DNA from: Deltaproteobacteria bacterium
GTDB taxonomy: Bacteria > Desulfobacterota > Desulfobaccia > Desulfobaccales > Desulfobaccaceae
NCBI GenBank assembly: GCA_016874895.1
Contig: VGSX01000051.1
Span: forward strand, 1-15,684
Length of the DNA stretch: 15,684 bases
Reading direction: 5' to 3'
The notes under the pieces were generated by a model. That model saw nothing but the letters and a program-made list of their open reading frames with translations, searched no databases and was not told where the DNA came from. Positions within the stretch are counted from its first letter, which is position 1. The number at the start of each line of letters is the position of its first letter. Below are positions 1 through 6,900 of the stretch, one piece after another. The translations under genes were made by a program, and so were the position numbers.

Positions 1-1
1 T

Positions 2-127
2 GGAGACAACGTGGCCATTGAAGTGCATCTGATCACTCCCGTGGCCCTGGAAAGAGAACTGCGCTTCGCCATCCGGGAAGGCGGACGCACCGTCGGCGCC
101 GGCGTGGTCACCGATATTGTTGAATAA
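2..127 (+). CDS. tuf: Elongation factor Tu, C-terminal end (partial, cut by window start)
   Basis: The last 41 codons of an EF-Tu gene, ending in TAA at 125-127. The translation runs from GDNVAIEVHLITPVAL into LRFAIREGGRTVGAGVV, the diagnostic end of domain 3 of bacterial EF-Tu, which carries aminoacyl-tRNA to the ribosomal A site. The final residues (TDIVE) are less conserved. The start lies outside the window. A second tuf gene begins at 15566, so this cluster is bracketed by two copies in the same orientation. Identity is secure from the C-terminal motif; whether the two copies are identical cannot be judged because they do not overlap within the window. Confidence 0.96.
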   Translation, partial: GDNVAIEVHLITPVALERELRFAIREGGRTVGAGVVTDIVE

Positions 128-134
128 GCTGGTG

Positions 135-164
135 GGGGGCGGTTCCCAAGACGGTCCCGCCCTC
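135..164 (+). other. GC-rich hairpin between tuf and rpmG
   Basis: Bases 135-142 can pair with 157-164 (8 bp, one G-T), leaving a 14-base loop. No T tract follows, so it does not look like an intrinsic terminator. It may mark an RNA processing or stability site between tuf and rpmG, which are probably co-transcribed. The structure is seen in the sequence; any function is inferred. Confidence 0.35.
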
Positions 165-202
165 AGGATAACTTATTAAGAAACTTGACAGAATAGAACA
201 TT

Positions 203-352
203 ATGCGCGATATTATAATATTAGCTTGTACTGACTGTAAGCGCCGGAACTATACCACTACGAAGAATAAACGTCGCACACCGGATAGGTTGGAGTTAAA
301 GAAATTCTGTCCTTCATGTCGGGCGCACACATCTCATCGGGAAACGAAGTAG
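203..352 (+). CDS. rpmG: 50S ribosomal protein L33, zinc-binding (C+) form
   Basis: A 49-residue basic protein of the large ribosomal subunit, of typical L33 length. It begins MRDIIILACTDCKRRNYTT and has two CxxC pairs (Cys9/Cys12 and Cys36/Cys39), which in this family bind zinc; some bacteria carry a cysteine-free version used under zinc starvation. The ATG at 203 is the only sensible start, and no strong Shine-Dalgarno sequence precedes it (only a weak AGAA-like stretch at 191-198). The gene sits 10 bases before tRNA-Trp and 75 bases after tuf, the usual arrangement upstream of secE. It is visibly more A+T-rich than its neighbours, partly because of its Lys/Ile/Asn/Thr content. Confidence 0.96.
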   Translation: MRDIIILACTDCKRRNYTTTKNKRRTPDRLELKKFCPSCRAHTSHRETK

Positions 353-362
353 ATCAGTTTGC

Positions 363-439
363 AGGCCAGTAGCTCCAACGGCTAGAGCACCGGACTCCAA
401 ATCCGGGTGATGGGGGTTCGAATCCCTCCTGGCCTGCCA
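363..439 (+). tRNA. trnW: tRNA-Trp (anticodon CCA), CCA tail encoded
   Basis: A complete cloverleaf can be drawn. The acceptor stem AGGCCAG (363-369) pairs with CTGGCCT (429-435), followed by discriminator G436 and an encoded CCA (437-439). The anticodon stem is CCGGA/TCCGG around loop CTCCAAA, with anticodon CCA at 397-399. The T arm is GGGGG-TTCGAAT-CCCTC and the D stem GCTC/GAGC. It closely resembles bacterial tRNA-Trp. It lies between rpmG and secE, the location of tRNA-Trp in many proteobacteria. Six T residues follow directly after CCA (441-446). Confidence 0.97.
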
Positions 440-561
440 ATTTTTTCGTTGACCGAGTCAGTACTCGAAAAAGGTGAGTCATACCCGTCCTCTCCCCAGC
501 ACACGAAATCTCGCACTCTTTAACCAGGGTAAGGCGTTGTGGGAATCCTGAATCGAGATGG

Positions 562-606
562 ATGCACACCCCGGGGTTTGTTCTGGCTCCCAGGGGTATG
601 GTGCGT
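562..606 (+). promoter_or_regulatory. Imperfect stem-loop in the tRNA-Trp/secE spacer
   Basis: The only obvious structure in the 269-base gene-free spacer (440-708). Bases 562-572 pair with 593-597 and 601-606 (11 pairs, one G-T), with a 3-base bulge (598-600). One mismatch then precedes three inner G-C pairs (574-576 with 589-591). No T run follows. It could be part of a secE-nusG leader, a small RNA or a processing site. No convincing sigma-70 promoter was found in the rest of the spacer. Pairing is seen directly; the role is unknown. Confidence 0.4.
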
Positions 607-708
607 AGTTCGGGGAAGGTACGAAGATAACTCTTATTCTCTGTTTGTGATGGAAATGTAGATAGTCGGACGTTGCTGGGAACCAGAAAGAAGACAGCAC
701 AAATACCC

Positions 709-1035
709 ATGAAAAAGATAAAAGTCAAGTCCGGGGCCAAAGGTCAGGACCAGGTTGTCAAAGATTTGGTGAAAAAGCCGCCCAAGGGTCAGCTAGTTAA
801 GTTAAAACCGAAAAAAGCCAGGTCTTTTTCCTTGCCCCCCGTGGGTGAGTATTGGCGGCGGTCCAAGCAATTCCTGCAGGAAGCCTGGATTGAGCTGAAA
901 AAGGTTACCTGGCCCGGCCGGAAGGAAACCATGGGGGCCACCGCAGTGGTTCTCGTCTTGGTAATGCTCATTTCCCTTTTTTTAGGCATCGTCGATTTTG
1001 GCCTGTCCCGCTTGGTAAAAGGCATTATTGGATGA
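709..1035 (+). CDS. secE: Protein translocase subunit SecE
   Basis: The small essential subunit of the SecYEG inner-membrane channel, which clamps SecY. The predicted protein is 108 residues: a Lys-rich cytoplasmic N-terminal region (about 1-50), the conserved amphipathic segment including ELKKVTWPGRKE, then one hydrophobic transmembrane helix (from ATAVVLVLVML onwards). This single-helix form is common outside the enteric bacteria. I chose the ATG at 709; an in-frame TTG at 673 would add 12 residues, and neither start has a strong ribosome-binding site. The stop (1033-1035) lies just before the nusG Shine-Dalgarno sequence, so the two genes are almost certainly co-transcribed, as in most bacteria. 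Confidence 0.93.
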   Translation: MKKIKVKSGAKGQDQVVKDLVKKPPKGQLVKLKPKKARSFSLPPVGEYWRRSKQFLQEAWIELKKVTWPGRKETMGATAVVLVLVMLISLFLGIVDFGLSRLVKGIIG

Positions 1036-1036
1036 T

Positions 1037-1044
1037 GGAGGAGG
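1037..1044 (+). promoter_or_regulatory. Ribosome-binding site fixing the TTG start of nusG
   Basis: A very strong Shine-Dalgarno sequence, GGAGGAGG, lies 10 bases before the TTG at 1055. It overrides an earlier in-frame TTG at 1028, which would place the site inside the coding sequence and add nine residues not typical of NusG. Confidence 0.8.
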
Positions 1045-1054
1045 TTCGGCTCGC

Positions 1055-1585
1055 TTGGCTCAGAAGTGGTATGTAGTGCACACGTATTCTGGGTTTGAAA
1101 AAAAAGTCAAGAGCGCCCTGGAAGAACGCGCCCGCAGCCGGGGTATGGAGGACCTCATCACTGAAGTCTTGGTGCCGATGGAACAGGTGGAGGAGATGAT
1201 CAAGGGCCAGAAGCGCATCTCCCAGCGGAAATTTTATCCGGGCTATGTTTTGGTCAGGATGGAGTTGAACGACGACACCTGGCACCTGGTGAAGGACACC
1301 CCCAAGGTGACCGGATTTATCGGTGGCCGCAACGAACCCGCGGCCATACCCGATGCGGAAGCAGAAAAAGTCATCACCCAGATTAAAGAAGGGGCTTTAA
1401 AGCCCAAACCGAAGGTTACCTTCGAGCTGGGTGACAAGGTGCGGGTGACGGAAGGTCCCTTTACCAACTTCAACGGCGTGGTGGATGAGGTTAAGGGTGA
1501 AAAAGGCCGGGTGCGAGTCATGATCAGCGTCTTCGGCCGTCCCACCCCGGTGGAGCTGGAATTTTCCCAGGTGGAGAAAGTCTAG
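1055..1585 (+). CDS. nusG: Transcription termination/antitermination factor NusG
   Basis: NusG binds the clamp of RNA polymerase, suppresses pausing, and links polymerase to Rho or to ribosomal protein S10. From the TTG at 1055 the protein is 176 residues, the usual size, and begins with the family signature MAQKWYVVHTYSGFE. The NGN domain covers about residues 1-110 (including FYPGYVLVRM). The KOW domain lies near the C-terminus (KVRVTEGPFTNFNGVVDEV). The TTG start is supported by the GGAGGAGG site and by the canonical N-terminus. The gene is 19 bases after secE and 75 bases before rplK. That downstream gap has a modest hairpin (1596-1601 with 1610-1615) which might belong to an L1- or L11-type leader, but this is weak. 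Confidence 0.97.
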   Translation: MAQKWYVVHTYSGFEKKVKSALEERARSRGMEDLITEVLVPMEQVEEMIKGQKRISQRKFYPGYVLVRMELNDDTWHLVKDTPKVTGFIGGRNEPAAIPDAEAEKVITQIKEGALKPKPKVTFELGDKVRVTEGPFTNFNGVVDEVKGEKGRVRVMISVFGRPTPVELEFSQVEKV

Positions 1586-1660
1586 TTCCGCCAGAGGCCC
1601 GCCCCCTGACGGGTCAAAGAGTAGAGGGAAGGATATCATCGTGTTAAGGAGTTTTGCATC

Positions 1661-2083
1661 ATGGCGAAAAAGGTAATTGCCCAAATCAAACTGCAGTTGC
1701 CCGCTGCTCAGGCCAATCCTTCACCGCCGGTGGGCCCCGCCTTAGGTCAACACGGGGTCAACATCATGGAATTTGTGAAGAGTTATAACGCCCGCACCGC
1801 AGGTCAGGAAGGCATGATCATCCCGGTTCTGATTACGGTATACGCGGATCGGTCTTTCACCTTCGTCACCAAGACCCCACCGGCCTCGGTGCTGCTCAAA
1901 AAAGCTGCCCAGGTGGCCAAAGGGGCCAAAGAAACCAGCCGGGAAAAAGTCGGACAGGTGACTATGCTGCAGGTGGAGGAAATAGCCCGGCAGAAATTAC
2001 CCGACCTCAATACCACGGACTTAGAGGCGGCCAAGCAGACTATTATGGGAACAGCCCGGAGCATGGGCCTGGAAATTGTCTGA
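1661..2083 (+). CDS. rplK: 50S ribosomal protein L11
   Basis: L11 binds the GTPase-associated centre of 23S rRNA and takes part in factor binding and in the stringent response through RelA. The protein is 140 residues, normal for the family. It starts MAKKVIAQIKLQLPAAQANP and continues PPVGPALGQHGVNIMEF, the proline-rich N-terminal domain. The C-terminal rRNA-binding domain includes the end TIMGTARSMGLEIV. AAGGAG at 1646-1651 is a good ribosome-binding site for the ATG at 1661. The gene is 31 bases upstream of rplA. In E. coli this pair is translationally controlled by L1; the same control here is inference. Confidence 0.98.
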   Translation: MAKKVIAQIKLQLPAAQANPSPPVGPALGQHGVNIMEFVKSYNARTAGQEGMIIPVLITVYADRSFTFVTKTPPASVLLKKAAQVAKGAKETSREKVGQVTMLQVEEIARQKLPDLNTTDLEAAKQTIMGTARSMGLEIV

Positions 2084-2114
2084 GCATCTCGTCGAGAGAG
2101 GAAGGTAAGGCGAC

Positions 2115-2831
2115 ATGTCGCACAGAGGCAAAAAATATTCCAACATGCGGGAAAAGATCGATCGGACCCGCAAATTTACCTTTGCAGAGGCCGTGGCCGA
2201 GGCCCTGGGCACCAGCTTCGTCAAGTTCGACGAGAGTCTTGATGTGGCCGTACGTCTCGGGGTCAATCCGAGGCACGCCGACCAGATGGTGCGGGGGGCG
2301 GTGGTCCTGCCCCACGGGGTCGGCAAGAATGTCCGGGTACTGGTGTTCGCCAAGGGCGAAAAGGAAAAAGAGGCCATGGACGCCGGCGCCGATTATGTCG
2401 GTTCCGATGATTTGATCGAAAAAATCAAAGGCGGCTGGCTGGGTTTCGATAAGGCGGTGGCGACCCCTGACCTCATGGGCGCGGTGGGCAAGATCGGGAA
2501 AATCTTGGGGCCCCGGGGCCTGATGCCCAACGCCAAGGCCGGTTCGGTTACCTTTGACGTGGCCCGCGCGGTGCAGGAGTTAAAGGCCGGCAAGATCGAG
2601 TTCAGGGTTGACAAAGCCGGGGTAGTGCATGCCCCCATGGGCAAAGTCTCTTTTGGCGGGGAAAAACTGCTGCAGAATATGGCGGCCTTTTTTGACACCC
2701 TGATCCGGCTGAAGCCTACCACCAGCAAAGGGACCTATATGCAGGGCATATCGGTGTCCACCACCATGGGTCCGGGTATCCGGGTGGATCCCCTGGAGGT
2801 CAAAAATCTCATCCGCTTCGCCGCCGCCTGA
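2115..2831 (+). CDS. rplA: 50S ribosomal protein L1
   Basis: L1 forms the mobile stalk of the large subunit near the E site, and in many bacteria represses its own operon by binding the rplK leader mRNA. At 238 residues it is of typical length (about 230-235 in the family). Recognisable blocks are AVRLGVNPRHADQMVRGAVV, GWLGFDKAVATPDLMGAVGK, LGPRGLMPNAKAGSV and the C-terminal GISVSTTMGPGIRVDP. An upstream GGAAGG (about 2100-2105) serves the ATG at 2115. Spacing to rplK (31 bases) and rplJ (27 bases) indicates one transcript. Confidence 0.98.
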   Translation: MSHRGKKYSNMREKIDRTRKFTFAEAVAEALGTSFVKFDESLDVAVRLGVNPRHADQMVRGAVVLPHGVGKNVRVLVFAKGEKEKEAMDAGADYVGSDDLIEKIKGGWLGFDKAVATPDLMGAVGKIGKILGPRGLMPNAKAGSVTFDVARAVQELKAGKIEFRVDKAGVVHAPMGKVSFGGEKLLQNMAAFFDTLIRLKPTTSKGTYMQGISVSTTMGPGIRVDPLEVKNLIRFAAA

Positions 2832-2858
2832 GGCGCTGCATAGAAAGAGGTAAAGCCG

Positions 2859-3383
2859 ATGCAGAAAGGCAAAAAAACCGAAGTGATCGAAAACCTGCGG
2901 GAAAAACTGGCGCAGGCCGAATTTAATGTCCTGACGGACTTTAAAGGGCTCAAGGTGTCTGAATTCACCCAGTTGCGGCGGGAACTGAAAGAGGCTGGCG
3001 GCGAACTGGCCGTAGTCAAAAACACCCTGCTGAAATTGGCCACGGCCGACACCGATACGGCAGCCCTGGAAAAATTCCTGGTGGGCCCCACGGCCATTGT
3101 CCTGGGATATAAGAACCCGGTGGAAATTGCCAAGATCGTCTCCAAGTACGCCAAAGACAAACCTGAGAGATTTATCTTGAAGGCCGGCGTCCTGGGTAAT
3201 GCCGTATTAACCGAAAAGGACCTGGTGGAACTGGCCAAACTGCCCCCCCGGGAGATTCTGCTGGCCAAACTGCTGGGGGCCCTGCAAGGCGTGCCCACCT
3301 CCCTGGTCAGTGTCCTGTCAGGGATCGTGCGGAAATTTCTTTATACCCTGAAGGCCATCGAAGAGCAGCGCGCTGCCAATTAA
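2859..3383 (+). CDS. rplJ: 50S ribosomal protein L10
   Basis: L10 anchors the L7/L12 dimers to the stalk base next to L11. The 174-residue protein has the family N-terminus (KKTEVIENLREKLAQAEF), FKGLKVSEFTQLRRELKEAG, VVKNTLLKLA and a GPTAIVLGY block. The C-terminal helix (LSGIVRKFLYTLKAIEEQ) is the region that binds L7/L12 in this family. AGAGG at about 2846-2850 precedes the ATG. Only 27 bases separate it from rplA, so there is no room for the long L10 leader that many bacteria have in front of rplJ. A terminator-like hairpin follows the stop. Confidence 0.98.
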   Translation: MQKGKKTEVIENLREKLAQAEFNVLTDFKGLKVSEFTQLRRELKEAGGELAVVKNTLLKLATADTDTAALEKFLVGPTAIVLGYKNPVEIAKIVSKYAKDKPERFILKAGVLGNAVLTEKDLVELAKLPPREILLAKLLGALQGVPTSLVSVLSGIVRKFLYTLKAIEEQRAAN

Positions 3384-3395
3384 TTGAGACTTTCC

Positions 3396-3425
3396 GGCGC
3401 AAGACCCTTTTGCGCCACATTTTTT
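3396..3425 (+). terminator. Terminator-like stem-loop between rplJ and rplL
   Basis: GGCGCAA (3396-3402) and TTGCGCC (3410-3416) form a perfect 7-bp stem with a 7-base loop. After ACA comes a run of six T (3420-3425). The geometry fits a factor-independent terminator or attenuator, 12 bases after the rplJ stop and 14 bases before the rplL ribosome-binding site. Full termination here would starve rplL, rpoB and rpoC unless a further promoter exists, so partial attenuation or a processing role is more likely. Confidence 0.55.
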
Positions 3426-3456
3426 GCTAGCTAGTATGTAAGGAGGATTCTTCGTC

Positions 3457-3837
3457 ATGTCGATTACCAAAGAAGAAGTCATCGATTTCATTGCCAATAT
3501 GACAGTATTGGAATTATCCCAGATGATCAAGGACCTGGAAGACAAGTTCGGCGTCACCGCGGCGGCGCCGGTGGCCGTAGCGGCCGGCCCGGCTGCGGCC
3601 GAAGCAGCCCCCGAAGTTGAGGAAAAGACCGAATTTGATGCGGTGCTCACGGTCATCGGGCCCAACAAGATTCAGGTTATCAAGGAAGTCCGCGCCATTA
3701 CCGGTTTAGGGCTCAAGGAAGCCAAGGAGGCGGTGGAAAATGTCCCCACCGTCTTGAAAGAGGCAGTCTCTAAGGCCGAGTGCGAAGAGATCAAGAAGAA
3801 ACTGGAAGAACAAGGAGCCACTGTCGAGATCAAGTAA
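3457..3837 (+). CDS. rplL: 50S ribosomal protein L7/L12
   Basis: The multi-copy acidic stalk protein that recruits GTPase factors (EF-Tu, EF-G, IF2, RF3). The protein is 126 residues. It has a helical N-terminal dimerisation domain (about 1-35), an Ala/Pro-rich flexible hinge (about 36-57, AAAPVAVAAGPAAAEAAP) and a C-terminal domain with KTEFDAVL, GLGLKEAKEAVE and a terminal EEQGATVEIK. AAGGAGG at 3440-3446 is one of the strongest ribosome-binding sites in the window, which fits the need for more copies of L7/L12 than of L10. A terminator-like hairpin lies upstream. The 83-base gap to rpoB has a T6 run at 3847-3852 without a convincing stem. Confidence 0.98.
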   Translation: MSITKEEVIDFIANMTVLELSQMIKDLEDKFGVTAAAPVAVAAGPAAAEAAPEVEEKTEFDAVLTVIGPNKIQVIKEVRAITGLGLKEAKEAVENVPTVLKEAVSKAECEEIKKKLEEQGATVEIK

Positions 3838-3920
3838 CATGAGGCGTTTTTTCACCCCTAAAGCAACGGTAGCACTAAGGAGTTTAGCAGAACTTGCGGG
3901 TCTGCTTTCAAGGAGAAAGA

Positions 3921-6900
3921 ATGACTGAGGTGTTCTCCCCTCAAAAACTCTATCGGAAGAATTTCGGCAAAATCGAAAGGATCATTGACATCTCCAATCT
4001 CATCGAGATGCAAAAAGAATCCTACAACAGATTCTTGCAAAGGGACACCCCCCCGGACCAACGGGATGACTACGGTTTGCAGGGGGTGTTTAAGAGCGTC
4101 TTTCCGATCAAGGATTACAACCGCACGGCCTCCTTGGAATTCGTGAATTATAGTTTTGCCGCTCCGAAGTATGACGAGGAAGAATGTCTCCAGCGGGGTA
4201 TGACCTTCGAGGCCCCCATGAAGCTGACCGTGCAGTTGAGGGTGTATGACATCGATGTGCCGGTTGAACCAGGAACTGAACCTCCTATCCGGGACATCAA
4301 GGAGCAGGAGATTTATTTCGGCACCATGCCTTTGATGACCGACAATGGCACGTTCATTGTTAATGGCACGGAGCGGGTCATTGTGAGCCAGTTGCACCGC
4401 TCCCCCGGGCTGTTCATCGATCACGACCGGGGCAAGACCCACTCCAGCGGCAAACTGCTCTATTCGGCCCGGCTGATTCCCATGCGCGGTTCCTGGATTG
4501 ATTTTGAGTTCGACCCCAAGGACATCCTCTATGCCCGGATTGACCGCCGGAGGAAGTTCCCGGTCACCGTGCTCCTCAAGGCCCTGGGTTACTCCACCGA
4601 GGAACTGCTCAATTTCTTCTACAGCACTGAAAAAGTATATCTCGAGGCCGACACCATCGAGAAGAAATTTAATCCCGAATTGCTGCTGCAGCGCAAAACT
4701 ACGGCGGATATCGTCATTCCGGGGACCGGGGAAGTGCTGGTGAAAAAGCACAAGAAAATCACTCCTGCCCTGCTCCGCAAAATTCAGGAAGCCGGCATTG
4801 AGCGTCTGACCCTGCCGCCCAACGAACTCATGGGGCGGATAGTGGCCCATGATATCCTGGATCCGGAAACCGGGGAGGTGCTCATCCCCTGTAACGAGCC
4901 GGTGACGGAAGAAAAATTAAAGCTGTTGCAGAGCCGCCAGGTCCGGGAATTGGATCTGTTGTACATTGACGGCATCAACGTCAGCCCCTGCTTGCGCAAT
5001 ACCCTGGCGGCGGATAAAACCGAAAAACCCCGGGACGCCATCCTGGAAATCTACCGGAAATTGCGGCCCGGCAATCCCCCCACATTGGAAGTGGCCAATA
5101 CCTTTTTTGAGAACCTTTTTTTCAAACCGGAGTATTACGATCTGTCGCCGGTGGGGCGATTGAAGTTAAACCTGAAACTTAACCGCGACGCTCCCGTCAC
5201 CCAGGGCACCCTGAGTAAAGAAGACATCCTTTATGCGGTGAAGGAATTAATCACCCAGAAGGAGCTGGAAGGGCCCATTGACGATATCGACCACCTGGGG
5301 AACCGGCGAGTGCGGGCCGTGGGCGAGCTCTTGGAAAATCAGTACCGCATCGGTCTGGTGCGCATGGAAAGAGCCATCAAGGAGCGCATGAGTCTCCAGG
5401 AAATAGACACCTTGATGCCCCACGATCTGATCAATGCCAAACCGGTTTCCGCGGTGGTGAAAGAGTTTTTCGGCACCTCGCAGTTGTCCCAGTTCATGGA
5501 CCAGACCAATCCGCTGTCCGAGATCACCCATAAGAGGCGGTTGAGCGCCCTCGGGCCCGGGGGTCTGACCCGGGAGCGGGCCGGATTCGAGGTCCGGGAT
5601 GTCCACGCCACTCACTATGGCCGCATCTGCCCCATTGAAACCCCGGAAGGTCCCAATATCGGTTTGATCGTGTCCTTGTCCACCTATGCCCGGGTAAACG
5701 AATTCGGGTTCATCGAAACCCCCTACCGGGTGGTGCAGAAAACAGAAAAAAACGGCAAGTGGGACGTGCAGGTTTCCCGAAAGATCAGATTTTTGACCGC
5801 CCTGGACGAAGGCGACCATGTTATTGCCCAGGCCAACGCCCTCTTGACCAAGGAAAATCGTTTTGCCAAAGACCTGGTGTCAGCCCGGCGGGCCGGGGAA
5901 TTCATCATGGTGCGGCCCGAAGAAATCGACTATATGGACGTTTCGCCCAGTCAGTTGGTGAGCGTGGCGGCTTCTCTGATCCCCTTTTTGGAAAATGACG
6001 ATGCCAACCGGGCCCTGATGGGGTCCAATATGCAGCGGCAGGCCGTGCCGTTGTTGACCTGTACGCCTCCCCTGATCGGGACCGGCCTGGAGGGCGTGGT
6101 GGCCCGGGATTCCGGCGTCACCCTGGTGGCCAAACGGAGCGGTGTGGTGGAGGACGTGGACGGCACCCGCATCGTGGTCAGGGCCGATAACGGCGAGGGC
6201 CGGGAATCGCAATCCATCGTTGACATCTACAAGCTGACGAAATTCCAGCGGACCAACCAGAATACCTGCTTTAACCAGAGACCCATCGTGCGCCTCGGCG
6301 ACCGGGTGGAAAAGGGCCAGATCATTGCCGACGGCCCGGCCACGGCTCATGGGGAACTGGCCCTGGGCAAAAACGTCATGGTGGCCTTCATGCCCTGGGG
6401 TGGCTGCAACTTCGAAGACTCCATCCTGGTAAGCGAACGCATCGCCAAAGAGGACGTCTATACCTCGATTCACATCGAGGAATTCGAAGTGGTGGCCCGG
6501 GACACCAAACTCGGCAAAGAAGAAATCACCCGGGACATCCCTAACGTCAGCGAGGAGGCTCTGGCTAACCTGGATGAAAGCGGGATTATACGTGTAGGTG
6601 CGGAGATAGGTCCCGGGGACATCCTGGTGGGCAAGGTGACCCCCAAGGGGGAAACCCAATTATCCCCCGAAGAAAAACTCCTGCGGGCCATCTTCGGCGA
6701 AAAGGCGGGGGACGTGCGGGACACGTCGCTGCGAGTGCCGCCGGGCATAGAGGGCATCGTCATTGACGCCCGGGTGTTCTCCCGTAAGGGCGTGGAAAAG
6801 GACGAGAGGACCCGCTACATCGAAAATGAAGCCATCGCCAAGCTTCACAAGGATCAAGGGGATGAGATCGCCATCATCACCCAGAGCGTCAGCCATCGTT

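Noticed and set aside
185..219. TTGACA (185-190) with TATAAT (214-219) as a promoter for rpmG.
   Set aside because: The spacing is 23 bases (20 for TATTAT at 211-216), and the -10 box would lie inside the rpmG coding sequence.
441..472. T6 after the tRNA with a later A5 run and a small stem, considered as a bidirectional terminator.
   Set aside because: The stem is only 5 bp, the T run precedes rather than follows it on the plus strand, and no convergent gene is present.
354..740. Minus-strand open frame over the tRNA-Trp, translating to a GFEPPSPGFGVRCS-like string.
   Set aside because: This is the well-known false protein produced by reading through a tRNA gene in reverse.
3886..3906. AGCAGA/TCTGCT hairpin (6 bp, 9-base loop) directly before the rpoB ribosome-binding site.
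   Set aside because: It is too short and unsupported to call regulatory; such stems arise readily by chance.
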